Shown piece by piece: positions 25,065 to 37,479 of a DNA stretch of 64,000 bases. Each line of letters begins with the position of its first letter. Within the stretch, counting starts at the first letter, position 1. The stretch is from Tetmemena sp. SeJ-2015. Lineage: Eukaryota > Ciliophora > Spirotrichea > Sporadotrichida > Oxytrichidae. Under the pieces are notes generated by a model. It did not search any database, was not told where the DNA came from, and was given only the letters and a program-made list of their open reading frames with translations. The position numbers were made by a program, and so were the translations under genes. The stretch covers positions 62,001 to 126,000 of the forward strand of contig JAJKFJ010021440.1 of assembly GCA_027382625.1 (NCBI GenBank). Direction: 5' to 3'.

Positions 25065-28000
25065 TCAAATGATTCCATTGTTACTTAAATTAACAGAATT
25101 TAGTTTCGCCCTTGGCATTCCTGTATGTGTAGTAGCAACCCCGTCTATATGATAGACAATTTTATTCTCCTCTGCAAATCTTTTGTTGCTTCCTAAATAA
25201 GCACAGGTATTTGGATGCCTCTATCCTTATAGGGTATCCCCTTTGTTGGGTGCTAAAAAGGCTAGATATTTTTAAGCTTCTGGTGCGAAATGCTTTTTAA
25301 TTTAGAGTGCATTATTCAAATCTAAGTACCAGTTTTTACTTCTGATATAGCCTACAAACATATCCATAGGCTTTACTTTTTCTACATTTGACATCGATCC
25401 AACAATTATCAACTTCTTTTTAGCTCTAGGGAAACTTAAATATAGACGCTTGATATCTTTTAAAATACTCTGCTTTCGATTATGTTGCACGCAAGAAACT
25501 ATAACGATATCTTTGTGAAGTCCCTAGATTTTATCAAGATTGAAAGTTTTAACTTTGAAGTTTGCCACTTGCTTTTGAATTAGAGCTTACTGATCTAAGA
25601 ATGGAGTTACAATAGCCATATCTTTGCGACTTATCCCTGAGCCAATAAAGTTTTCGATGATTGCATGAACGATAGCAGATTCATAGAAGTTTTTATTCTT
25701 CATCTAATTGAGTTACTTTTACAGAGCTTTGTTCAGTAGGTTATCTGTATTTATAAACACTACCTTTCTTTCAGGTATCTTGAGTTCCTTAAGCCAGGGA
25801 AGTTGATTAGCTATCCTCTCCATTTCTGGTACAAAAGTTAGCATTCCTTCTTAGATAGCTGGCATGGAATGTTTTATCAGTCCTTTGTAAGCTATTGAAT
25901 TAACTAGAGAGCAGATATTATCACACATCCTATATTGCTTCTTTAAAATGACCACGTCAAAAGGATGCTACTCTGAGAGCTTACGGAATAGACTTATGCT
26001 CATTCCTCTTTTCTCTGCTTCTAAGTTTTTTACATAGGGGTTCAGTAAATAGTAGTCACCTATCATGACGAATTTATCGGCCATCAAAATTGGACCAATC
26101 GATAGTGGCTCTGTTATGAGACTTGCTTCATCAAGTATACAATAGTCAAACTTAACACATTAGAAAAATGTGTTAAAGACGCTCATAGTACTTGCAAGAA
26201 AGATATCATGAGCATCGATAAAATTTTGAAGTATTTCCATTGATTCAAACTATGAGCATGGATTTACAAACTCTTTAGTCTTAGGATTTATTTGTGTTAT
26301 GTTGCTACTGACTCTAACGAAGGTTGACTTCTCTATGTGAGGATAGCGCTCTTAAAGATCAATTAATCTTAGAAGTACATTATCTATTGTTGTGTTGTTC
26401 ATCCCCATTAGTAAAATCTTCTTTTTCAATTTCCTAGCAATTAAAAGCATTCTTGAAACTACCTCATGCTTACCAGAAGCAGGAACTCCTATAATCATTT
26501 GATAATCGTTTGCACAAAAGGATTTTGTTATAGCCTTCACTTGCTCTTCATTTAAACCCTCAAGAATATCTGCATTTTCTGCTTTAAAGAGGTCCATATC
26601 TTCTTAGCTCTAATATTCTGGTTTCCTTTGATGAATCAGCAGTTCTCTATACTTACTGTTCTCTGGCGATATGCATAAATTTTAAAGGTTATGTCTCATT
26701 ATATTGAATTGGAAAGTTTGAAAATTTTCAATCTCTATCCACCACTCTGCCTCTTTGTAGTTAATACCTCCGAGAGCTTACTCATCTAAATTCATGATAT
26801 TTGTGTTAGAGAACTGTACAATATACTCAAGGTATAAATTCTCCTTTTGCTTTTATCTGTCACTCCTAGCTTAATCTCCTAATATATTATCGTCATCATC
26901 ATCTTCTTCCTCTTCTGGAGTGCTCCTCTTTTCACCGTTATCTCCTAATGCCCCTTCTTTTTTCTTCATGATAAGGTGCTTCTTCAAAACCAATCCTTTT
27001 GTGAAGGAAATACTCTTTGATGTGTGCAAGTTTACGAATAGATTTTCAGTTATCTCAGTATTTAACCTTGCACCATTAAAGTATGGTCTCTCAAGTTTTA
27101 TAATGAATTCTCCATTGCTCAGATCCTTGATCTCTATATCTGTTATCTTTAGACCTTCATCCTTGACAGATTTTCTATCATTAAGATTCATGCTCTAGTG
27201 CATATTAACTGAACTCTATTCCAGGGATATAATATCATACCAGCGCTTGAAATAGGCAAGACTCTATGGATCCGCAATACTTTACACGTCTAAGTATGCC
27301 TGAAATGAAGGAAGTTTGTCAGGCTGTTCTTCGATAGCCATCGAGTAGAAGCTACACACTTTATTTACATAGCAAGACTTGCAGACATCTTAGTCTACAA
27401 GTATTGGAGGTAAAGTGTAGGTTTTTCCTTCTCCATTAATCTTCTAAAGCTTTGCTAGTTCATTTCTTCTCTAAATAAGGATACAAAGCTCATTCCTAAT
27501 CGTATTAATGTTGTAAGTCTTCGCCTTTTGACATTATGTATAAGAGGAGGTTACTATTGTTATGATTTACGAATCTTTCAGTTAGTAGAAGGCTATATAG
27601 CAGAACTTGCCCCTTGTGGTAAACTTATTCTTTCCCTGTTTTTAGTTCAAGTGCAGTTACTCTTGTTTGAGTAGGATCCACTTTGTTCATTACTTCCACT
27701 GTCGCATCTATCTTGCCTTTAATACCAAAAATAAATGAATTAAATTCTTGCTCAGTAGCAATAGCTCTCTTAAATATTATTCCAAAGCTATTGAACTCAG
27801 GATTTAGCATTTTAGAGACCCATAGTTAGATATTCTCAGCTGCTTTCCTTAAATCTGCATATGCCTTTTCTTCCGGCTCTTTCAACTTGTAAAGTGAGCA
27901 CAAATGATTTCTCAGAGCTTCTTTGTAAGCTTATTGCAGACTCTACTCATCAAACTTTTGAGCAATAATGATCTTCTCAAAAGCCTCATGAATAATATTT

Positions 28001-29075
28001 CCTATTACGAGAGGATATTCGAAATCTCCTAAGTTTGTTCTAAACTGATCAGCGAATATCGATCTTCTAACACAAGGAAAACTTGAGACAATCGAAGTAG
28101 TTGGGATCAATATGAAGGGTTCCAAGATTAAATACATAGCTCCATGCTCAGGATCTGAGTCGCAATCATCTAATGTAAGTGTATAGTTATTCGATCTTTT
28201 GAATTAACCTATCACCCTCACTATATCTCCATGATCAATTGGAGTCCTCATCCATGTACCTCTGAGAGTAATTCTAAAGTTAATTGGTACATTATCATCA
28301 TCCTAGCTTTTTAAAATAAGGACAGTACCCAGTGGCTCTCTGCTTACATCAAACACTACATAGAGGCCGTTTTCGAAAACTTTACTCTCTATATCTTCGG
28401 ACTTCTTAAGTTTTTCTTTAAGTTTCAAAGATATATTCATTCCTTCTTGAGAGTTATTATCTGAGGAGAAGGCATCAAATATCTAGCTCTCGGGTGTTAT
28501 TTCAAAGTCACTTATATTTTCTTCATCTTCTTTCCTTAGTTCGATCTTCTACTCTTCTTGGCTATTTGCTTTAGTTTTTTACGAGTTGTTTTCTGTGCCA
28601 GCCTCATCACCAGCAATTGAAGATTCCTCTACAATTTTCGGAGGATTAAGCTTAATTTCGTCATCTCCAACTTAATCTACTTCCATTTACTATTCCTCAT
28701 TATTTTATTCAGGCTCTTAATTTTCTTCAGCCATTTGCTAATCTTCGCTATCTTTTACTTTCTCCTCCTCGTTCTTCTTTTCTTCATTAGGCTAAGTCGT
28801 TATCTTCTTTTTAAAGAGTAAGTCTTAGATGGACTATTTAGGAGCACTTTTGCTCTCAACTTCCTTTTTGCCATTATTAAATTTGGTCACAACAACCACT
28901 TTACTTTTTTTCTATTTCTTAGGCTTTTTTTAAGTTTGCTGGGATGGGGTCACCCCAGAAGGGTCCTTCTACTTTTTTAGAGGAGGGTTGAGGTTCCACT
29001 TTCAGTAGTCTGAGGCGAACCTGGGTTTTCAATAGGGCTAGTCTTTTCCTTAGGAACTGACTGTACTTTTACCAT
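25065..29075 (-). CDS. DNA2: DNA2-type nuclease/helicase
   Basis: Replication and flap-processing enzyme. Starts MVKVQSVPKEK at 29075; acidic Q/E/K N-terminus with a PIP-like motif QSIQDLLF near 28830. RecB-like nuclease: TTSIVSSFPCVRRSIF, GNIIHEAFEKII, GKIDATVEV and ALELKTGK (27630-28110), Fe-S cysteines in CKSCYVNKVCSF (27390). SF1 helicase: LNEEQVKAI, Walker A position GVPASGKHEV (26490), Walker B ILDEAS (26130), GDYYLLNP (26060), KIQGLHKDIVIVSCVQ and LSFPRAKKKLIIVG (25400-25540). Stop TGA 25065-25067. Only two frame changes (about 29000 and between 27625 and 27191), so it is IES-poor. The Walker A Thr/Ser is His and the motif III Gln is Leu, so helicase activity is doubtful while nuclease residues look intact. 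Confidence 0.92.
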
Positions 29076-29145
29076 CTAAACTATTTCAATAAATTTTAAT
29101 CAAAATTCAGGCACTTTTAAAATTCTTAGTAAGGTAAAATTTGAT

Positions 29146-29370
29146 ATGGTAAATTTGATTGAATATTTAAATACTGCTCCTAATAAAAGTAAATGCAATG
29201 ACAAGAGCATAATAGCAGATGTGCTTAGAGTTTTTTCAAGTAAATATAGAGAGATTAGAAAAGATAGAATTATCTTTGATTCTATTCTTCTGGGATCCGT
29301 ACCAACTAACCATAGATTTTCTCTGATTGATGCTTCCTAATGTTGCAAAACTCAGCCTATTTTAAGATGA
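29146..29370 (+). CDS. Short hypothetical ORF
   Basis: ATG 29146 to TGA 29368-29370, MVNLIEYLNTAPNKSKCNDK then KYREIRKDRIIFDSILLGSV and a C-terminal CCKTQPILR. A following open stretch (VLLWRDGDKLTLGFYRG, 29390-29440) in another frame may belong to it after an IES. Unknown function. It diverges from DNA2 with 70 bases between the two start codons. Confidence 0.4.
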
Positions 29371-29524
29371 TTTTCCTTAATCAATAGTTTTATTGTGGAG
29401 AGATGGTGATAAGTTAACCTTAGGCTTTTATAGAGGTTGCTTATAACTTGAGATATTTCTTTTCGGAGCTATTGTTTGCTAATAGTTCTCTCTAAGCATT
29501 CTAGCATAATGCAATTTATAATGT

Positions 29525-32500
29525 TCAAGTTAAATTAGAAATAAATTCGTTCACCCCCTAAGTTATCTAATTGTGTTGTATAGACTTTCCTATCGATGAT
29601 TATCTTTGGTGAGTCTCAAATCTCTAAATAGATCTTTAATTCAGGTCTTAAGATTCTCTGCTATTCTATAATTCAATGCATGGAATTAATTTTGATAAGA
29701 TCTTTTTATAGTGAATAAGAGGTATATGCTTTCTATTCTGACTCACATAAAAATTGCCCTTTACAACTTGATTTCTTTAAAACTATTTAAACTGCTCCTC
29801 TTATTGAGCCACGTCAATGATCTTAAAGTTCATTAGCTTTTCTTAATAGCGACTTTCATTGGAAGTAATAGGGTTCATATCCAGGGAATTCCTTAACAGA
29901 GCATCACTTCCATAGTCCTAATGACTTTGAAAAGTGTTAAATCTAGAATCAGAGTAGAGGTGAGAATCTTTATTGGCTACAAATTTTAATTAGAGCGAAG
30001 TTAATTTTCACTAGATATAGAGTTAAAGCCTTGAAACTATTCAAAAGCCTTGCTCTAAGTTAAGTAATTTTAGTTTGTCTGAGAATAATCTAAAGAGTAC
30101 TTCTATTAGCTATTCTGATTCCAGGAGTCCTCCATCTTCTGCTATAAAAGCTACTCTTGAGCTTCTTATTGCTCTCTAATGCTCAAGTATATGTTTTTCC
30201 AATCTCTGTAGCGATAGACCTTTTTAAATAGCAAACTTTTGTGCTCTTATTGCCTCTCTCTATAAGAATTTCCTTAGATTTTTGTAGGAGAGAGGGTATT
30301 GGGTTGAAGAGATTAGTTTTTGGTTAATATCTTCTCAGATTATTCTTTAATCATTTCTTATGAAGCCTTTTGTGGATCTAAAGACTTATCCTTGAGTAAT
30401 TTAGACTGCTCTCTTGATGGAACCACACTCGAGTCGTAATTGGCGTCATTACTTTTCTTATCTATGATAGAAAATAAACCACGATTATTTCAGCTTGTTT
30501 AAAACCAAATTGAAATCACTTACAAGTTTTATGACTTAAACTGCTGGCTTGAGACTTCCTTCCTAACTTGCTCGAAAATCGATTTGCACTATACCTAGAT
30601 TTGTATTTCCTCCTTCTCTGTTCGTTCTCCCTCTATTCCTAAATTGTTTTAGCCTCTTCTTCTGCCTTTAATTTTGCTTCTAGCTCCCTTTCAAATTATT
30701 CTTGCAAAGCCTTCTTCTCTAACTCTAATAATTCAGGTGGTAGCTCATAATCTACCGCAAAACTATCAGCAATCAATAAAATTTAATTAAAGTATACAAA
30801 AGGTTTATTCAAGTAAATTAAAATGCATAATGGACTCAGCTTCTTCCAAGTCTTCAGTCACAGATGCAGGAGCAGATACTTGCTTGCTGGGCTTTTTATG
30901 GGTAACTACACTAGCAATGAAACAAGCATTATACATTACCTGGTCCTTTTTGGCTTTTGTTTTGATGTCGCTTATTTTGCTCTTCAAGTGGAAGATAGTA
31001 GAGAAGTTCAGGCTCCGAGTTTTTCTTTTTCATTTATTTATGCATCTCATCATTCTCTTCTGCTATCAGAAAGAATGGCAAATTAATTGGAGAGTCTTTA
31101 TAAATCCTATGCTTCCTTTCAAGTAGTTTTTAATCTCTTTCTCCACAAATATTTTTAGATAGATTAATAACGATTTTAAAATTATACTCAATTTTTTTCA
31201 AACAGAGGCAGCTTTATTCTTAATTAAGCAGGAGTGAGTCAATTTCATAAATCTGATCTCTTCTAGTCGCCTTATCTTGTCTTATAAACTATCTTTACTG
31301 CTTCGATTAAGTCTCCACCCATAAGTAAAGCACTTCATTCTATATAAAATCATAAACATAGTAGTAAGGATGAGAGTTCTTACACCTCAGACATTTCATC
31401 ATATTAGTTCCGAACAAGGTTCAGCATTTAGTGGATTGGCACAACCCTTTAATGCTACTTTGAAACTATAGTGCCAACCAGATTTTTCCATTAAAACTAT
31501 CTCTATTCTCCTTGATTAAAATCATCAAATTATAATAGAGATTAGGATCTATATCAAACTTCATTATAGGATACGCAAAAGCAGGCTGAGATCCTTCCTC
31601 GTGATATTTCTTCAGGTCTAAGTAATTCAAAAATAGACTTTAATAAGGTAATAATATATTTCAGTCTATTTCTTCTTAGTTTTCTTCAACGATACTCTCC
31701 GCTTTCACTTCTTTTTAAACATCCTCGTCGAGAGTGGTCGATGTCCCATAACCAGTCATTGACCTCCCATCGTATCCTCTCAGATCACTCAATCTCTTTC
31801 TTAGTCCTCTTTTACCTGGAACTTATTTAGGCATGTATCCAAAGTTATTTTGGACCAATTTTTCTATCTCCTACTACTAAACTTCGTCTAAGAATAAGTT
31901 CAGGCCTGTATATTATTTAATCCTTGCTTAGCTATTACCTTCTCTGTGCTCCCTTAACAATTAAAAGTGCTTCTAATATAACTGAGGAGATCGGTTCTGA
32001 TTCTCTAGGTCTTAGTTTGAATTCTTATGCTTATGCTCTATTAAAAATGGGAATAAATATTAATTAAATTTTTATTTAACTCTATTCTTAATCCACGATG
32101 ATCAAATCTATTACTTCCAGTTAATGCACCTGTATGACTTGTTGAAATTATTGATTTTGCATGATACTATTTCGAATCAATTTAATGTGACGCCAATGCA
32201 GCAGGGAGGATTATATCACCAATCGGATTTGCCTTAGAGCGAATTTTATGACTAAAGTCCTTTGTCCTTAAGGAAGGCTTGGCAGATTTAAGTCTTATCT
32301 AAGGATTGCTGCTCCTATTTTACTCTCTTGAATTATTTTTCTGATTGTGATCCTCAATAACAAGATAGGTGCTATTCTTTGTGTATTGTAGTTGTGGATA
32401 TTTGTGAAGTTTTTTGCAACTATTGCCTTTGGAAGATAAAACAGGGCTTTCATTTAGTTTCTTAGATTTCACAGAACTACCTCAGGTTGCGCTTTAAGCT

Positions 32501-33050
32501 CTTGAATGAGCCTTTTGAGAATTAGCATTGAAAGCATTGGAAGAATTCTATTTTGTATGATGGGCATTATAATTAGTTCCTTGTTATAAAAATAAAGATT
32601 TCATTAAATGCAATCATTACTAAATGAAAATTTGATGTTCTGATAAACGATTAGGTTGGAACGCTAGACTGTGGTCTTGTCTCCAGATTGTTCTTAGAAT
32701 ATTTGAATTCACCTTGATGTGATTACTGTTTGAAGCTAACGCTTTTATTTTCTTAAACCTCTTAACTTTGTTTTCTCATTTTTATTAAATATTCTGTCTT
32801 CAATCAATCGAATTCAACAACAAGTTTTATTTGTTTGAAATTATACTTTGACTTAGATGATTAATTTGATTTCATAAGTAGAAAACTTAGGCGAACTAAT
32901 TTCATTGATTTGATAAAGAGATGGGGAAGTTGATTTGTTGGAACTTGTTGAAGGGAGGAGCAATCTCTTTTGGAATAGTGACTATGTACCACATTTCCAG
33001 ATTCAAGAATTATCGAAATAGCCATCTTCTTTCTTGTAAGTATTGAGTGA
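29525..33050 (-). CDS. Large Gln/Asn/Ser-rich protein with coiled coil
   Basis: Minus-strand coding segments from about 33050 to TGA 29525-29527. In order: SGNVVHSHYSKRDCSSLQQV (32980), SNPQIRLKSAKPSLRTKDFS and ANPIGDIILPAALASH (32200-32310), LENQNRSPQLYQKHFQLLRE, NNFGYMPKQVPGKRGLRKRL, GYDGRSMTGYGTSTTLDEDV (31750), a segment with Cys pairs (GLCQSTKC, MMKCLRCKNSHPYYYVYDFI; 31340-31450), a predicted coiled coil ELLELEKKALQEQFERELEA (30700), then DSSVVPSREQSKLLKDKSLD and FYVSQNRKHIPLIHYKKILS near the end. Possibly a zinc-binding segment at the Cys pairs. No family recognised. Several IESs, not all resolved. Confidence 0.55.
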
Positions 33051-33097
33051 TTTCATGTGGTGTTTTTCTTTGGATTAAAATAAACCACTAATTAAGT

Positions 33098-33555
33098 TTT
33101 CATGAGGAGAAGAGGCTTAAAGTATTTTTGTAGGGTAATTAATTGGATTTATTGCTGGCCTGTAATTTGCTTCCTATGGACTAATGCCTATTTTCAGTAG
33201 CTACATCCTCAATAAAAGACTACCGCTTAATATCATAGCAGACTCACCCAGTGCTACAATTGCTCCGCAAATTCAATAAATTCAAAATAACAATGATAGA
33301 GACACAAACTACAAATAACCATAAGAGAGAGTATTTGACTATAAATAAAATATTGGCCTCTTTATATAAAATCCTATTGATAATAAATATAGACTACAAC
33401 TTTGGCAAATAAAATGACAGTATCAAATAAATACTCACAGTCATGTATCTGAGGGACCTTCATTAAATGCTTAGCAATAAATCAAATGGAATCTCTCAAA
33501 ATACTAAGCAAGAATAAGCATGATTGAAGGAGAGATATAAAAGTAAAGTATGTGA
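33098..33555 (+). CDS. Small membrane protein
   Basis: GEEAQSIFVGQLIGFIAGLQ, FASYGLMPIFSSYILNKRLP, then hydrophilic IAPQIQQIQNNNDRDTNYKQ and, after removal of an 18-bp IES, LWQINTHSHVSEGPSLNAQQ ending GEIQKQSM and TGA 33553-33555. One or two membrane helices at the N-terminus. The true start is probably in an upstream segment separated by an IES near 33090. Function unknown; a mitochondrial inner-membrane accessory protein is one possibility. Confidence 0.6.
33406..33431. other. 18-bp micro-IES, pointer CAAATAAA
   Basis: CAAATAAA at 33406-33413 and 33424-33431. Removal deletes an in-frame TGA and joins LQLWQ to INTHSHVSEG. Confidence 0.75.
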
Positions 33556-33742
33556 GAGTCACATATCAAAATCGATTTATTATTTTGACTGTCTTCTAAT
33601 TTTGGTTCATTCATTTATGACTATATATCTCTTTATCCTAAGAGTTTCCATTGTAGTGTGCGTCTATAGCGTACAAACTAAGTGCCAGTAATCTTCCCAT
33701 TCCCACTTTAATTGCTTTATAACTTTTAATATTATATGTTAA

Positions 33743-34050
33743 AATGGCAATAGCATCTTTAAAAGAAGGAAAGTAATTAGATCTATAGCGAAATAAGATT
33801 GAAAACTAGACTTAGATGGAGACAATATATTAAATATTATTATTTAAGATTTAGTTAAGTTAAGAATGAAGCTTTGACTCTCTTTGGCTCCGCCTGTCCT
33901 CACTCAATTGCTTATATGACCTGGGTATCGTTTAGTTAATTCTCACTAGCCAAGAGGGGTGGCAAGGAGATTTAATTTTTATCAAGCAGCAATAGTAATA
34001 AATAAAGATTGACTGAAACTAAATGCGTATCTCTGTAGAATATAAGGTGA
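33743..34050 (+). CDS. Small hypothetical protein
   Basis: ATG 33743: MAIASLKEGKQLDLQRNKIE, then after an IES near 33830-33860 a GC-richer segment EALTLFGSACPHSIAYMTWV followed by SFSQFSLAKRGGKE, with TGA 34048-34050. Family unknown. Its GC-rich part stands out from the AT-rich flanks like other conserved coding segments here. Confidence 0.45.
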
Positions 34051-34125
34051 GTAGGGCTTTTGGAATTACTGAGAGTCAAGCTTTCATTGCAAGCACTTGC
34101 AAGATTTGTGCTTAAGCCCACACGC

Positions 34126-34455
34126 TCAATCGGAATCGACGAGGACGTTGTCGTAGTGGGGTGACACTCTCCAGTACTCAGAGTGATAGTACTCGTTGGG
34201 GAAGTACTTCTTGTGGTACGATATTATAATTCCTCCCACTAATGCAATGATAAGTGCAAATAATTTTTTCCTTTTCTGTTAGGGACAATCAATAGATAGA
34301 GAAGACAAAAAATTAATAAAAATAAGTTATTATAATAGATTTGTAGACAGTAGCCCCAAAAACTAATGAAAAGGCTTCTTCTTAAACCAAATAACCAGTC
34401 CACCACTGTCAATCAGTAAGTCTTTAATTTCTTGGGAAAAATAGCTTAGAATAGT
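34126..34455 (-). CDS. Small single-pass membrane protein (start unresolved)
   Basis: Minus-strand reading ends TGA 34126-34128. C-terminal half is strongly coding: KRKKLFALIIALVGGIIISY (membrane helix) then HKKYFPNEYYHSEYWRVSPH and DNVLVDSD. Upstream the same frame stays open through EIKDLLIDSGGLVIWFKKKP. No in-frame ATG before an upstream TGA, so the start lies in another MDS. A short C-terminal soluble tail after one helix recalls small respiratory-complex subunits, but this is speculation. Confidence 0.55.
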
Positions 34456-34492
34456 TCATTAAAATTGCAATTGATAGGATCTTTTTCATGTT

Positions 34493-37271
34493 ATGCCAGA
34501 GTCCACGAAGGAGTCAAACAACAGCCGAGTAGATCCTTCTAATACCAATAAAAATCGAGAGAGAGCGGCAACCTAACTTGAAAAGCTAGACTCCAAAAGA
34601 GGATCAACAAATAAACAAGCATCATCTACTCGAAGAGATTTAAATCAAAACTAGAAATAAACTTAAGAACCTGCTATCAGCAGCTGAGCGAGGCCTCAGA
34701 GTGCCTCAATGGCTTAGTTAAAAGGCATTAGCATTAATTATAGATAGATATATGTTTGAACTAAAGTAATTGCAATAACTTCTCGAGCAAAAAGTATGTT
34801 GTGAAAGAGCAGAGCCCAGTTCCGAAATAAAAGTAGCAGCCAATAACTTCCGCGTCATCTTACTCCAACATTTACTCGCATATTTAACCTCCATAAGCAA
34901 ATTCCAGTTAACCACCATCGTAAAATGTCAATCCTTTCAACTCTCAATTCAAAGGGTGGAACAATATCATGACTCAGAAGGCACAAATCAAGTGCTTTAA
35001 CTAGCAGGCTCCTAAATCTTGCAGCGTGCTTGCTTGTTAGAAACGGAATACAGATCTGTCTGAGATTTAAATTATATCTATATTTCAATAGCTGAGTAGA
35101 ACTTGACAAAAATGTCATCAAGTAAAACTGGTCAAGAGAACTTCCTGTCACCTCCATATAGCAATTTTCTGAAAAACTTAAATCATAACAACAGCTCTAG
35201 CTAGCTTAACTCCAGTAATAGACATGCAAATCCAAACTTTCTTCCAGACGGAAGAAGCTCTCCATAAAGACCATCGACAGCTAATGGAACAAGTGGATCT
35301 GCTAGCAGAGGACCTGGTTTCAAAAATGCGTAATAAAATTATTTAAACGGTCGGAATGGGCAGCGTGGGGGGATTAACTCTAATGGAAATGGAAACGGAA
35401 ACTGGAAATTAATAGCTATTTATATAGCAATAAAAATCTTCTCTATGTTTTTAGTTATTCTATCGACGTTTGATTCATCCCATTACTCGAACTATAATCA
35501 GGAGTTAGTGATTCAACCCATGCTAAAGAGAATGATGGAGTAGATCAAAGTCGTCAAAGATTTTGCAAAAAGCTCCCAAGGCCAAGAATACATTAAGAAA
35601 CTTCATCAGAGATTTACAATATCATTGTTATTGTACTATTTATATGCTTTTAGACAACTCTCGTAAAGTAAACTTTAAGAAGCTGGGAAGGACGGTTCTG
35701 CCCAGCATAAGTTTGTAGCTTTATAAAAAGTAGTTAGCAAAATTATTAGTTTGAAGCTTAAAAAATTTATATAATAGCAGGAATCATGAACTTCCAGACG
35801 CCTATAAAGGGAGCATCATAACTCCTACTAGCAACAGTACGAACCATAATTTGCTCCATTATAATAGATAGGGTACAGCAACTAAGATATTAATGCTAAT
35901 TAAAACTCAAATTTTAATGCACCTCTCTTATTCATTAAGAAATGTAATTTATTTAAGATGATAGATGATATCTAAAACAGAGTTAAAAATTACAATCCTT
36001 AAATTCCTTCAGGCTAGACTCATGACAAGGCTGTGCGTTAATTTATAATATTTTATTTTTCAGCATATTTTGAAGGCTTCTCTTCTTGCTAACTAAACTG
36101 ATCAAAATAAAATTCTATCAGCAGCTAAGATAAACTATGGTCTCTTCATTTTAAGAACCCTTTTTTAAATTGTCTGAGTTTCAACGAGATATAGCTTAAA
36201 TCATCTACAACTACCACTGCTCATTTTACAAGATAAAGTTTCGCAAACAATCCTCCTGCCAATAAAAATGAACATTAAGGCAAGGCACAAGACTCTATGG
36301 CCACTTAGAGAGAAGTTTAGCTGCTTGAAAATTAGAAACAGTTTAGGATGAGACCCTAGAGTGCTTATAAAAGCCTAAATACTCTCCCTGAGAAGAATCA
36401 TTAGAAGACTAATTCCAAGAAAGGGATTTAAGATTTCAACTCTAATGTACCCTAATTAGACTTTAAAATCAAAAGTGGACATGGCCAATCAAGGTTTCAT
36501 GAGAATCTTTTAGTTTTATATATTATCTCTATGATTATGATGAGGGCAAAATTCACAATTACCCAAGTAAGATAACCCTGAATAGATCTCCTTTGGATGA
36601 TAGCGAAGATGAATTTGAGAGATCAGCTCTTGAAAGGGAAGATAATAATGTCAACTATAAAAATTCTCCAAAAACTGAAAAATTAAGAGGAAGATAAGCA
36701 ACTCAAAACCCGAAATAAACTCCTAGCTACAATAAGAATCATCACCAGTCATTTACTACAACTCATTGTAGATTATATTTCATTCTTAGAATATTATTCA
36801 TGTTTATGGAGAGGCAGAGGGAAACCTGGATGGACTTAACATAAGCGGGGGTCAGTACAACCTAATAAATAGAAGCACTTCATCCTTCAACATTTTGCAA
36901 AGGTCAAGCACTTTTCAACATACTGAGGATAGCAGGAAAAACAGAGTCTAAATTTTTAAACTCCTGAATAATTATCTTATTTATTGTGAGTGATAATCTA
37001 GAGCAAGATTTAAACTTCAAGTGGGGAAACTAAAGTGATTAACTTTCAGTAGGCGAAAGAGGAAGGAGTTAATACATTTTCTCCATTAGACGGAGGAAGC
37101 TAAGAGTACTTGACAATTTAGAATATGGAGGACTTGATGACCAACTAGTATTCCAAACTCAATTCTTTCAGGAAAACTCTCACCTACAGCCAAAGAAATA
37201 TCCCAACTACTAATTCACAAAAATTTAACATCATAAATATACCATATGCTTTTATTTATCTAAATCTATGA
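34493..37271 (+). CDS. Large Asn/Gln/Ser-rich protein
   Basis: ATG 34493: MPESTKESNNSRVDPSNTNK. Coding pieces follow in several frames: LSPPYSNFLKNLNHNNSSSQ, PNFLPDGRSSPQRPSTANGT, NGRNGQRGGINSNGNGNGNW (35350-35400), QELVIQPMLKRMMEQIKVVK (35500), SAYKSLNTLPEKNHQKTNSK (36360), GEAEGNLDGLNISGGQYNLI (36810) and RNIPTTNSQKFNIINIPYAF near TGA 37269-37271. One short hydrophobic segment IAIYIAIKIFSMFLVIL at 35415. Disordered prion-like composition; no enzyme motif seen. The minus-strand ORFs in 34718-35157 are its antisense. Confidence 0.5.
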
Positions 37272-37479
37272 TATATTGAGAGAAAAAATAAATTGAAAGT
37301 GTTTTTTTAAATAAAAATATATGCAAAAATATAATAAAAAATTAAGAGGAATTTCATAAAAAGATTAAATGCTTTCTAATGAACTTGAATTTTAAATTCT
37401 CAAAATAGGCCAATCTTTTATTTTGCTTCTAATTCATCAGACGCTTAATCAAAGACTACTTAAATTTTATACTAATTTA

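Noticed and set aside
34718..35157. Minus-strand ORFs
   Set aside because: Antisense of the N/S-rich + strand gene; the + frame continues in the same low-complexity style on both sides.
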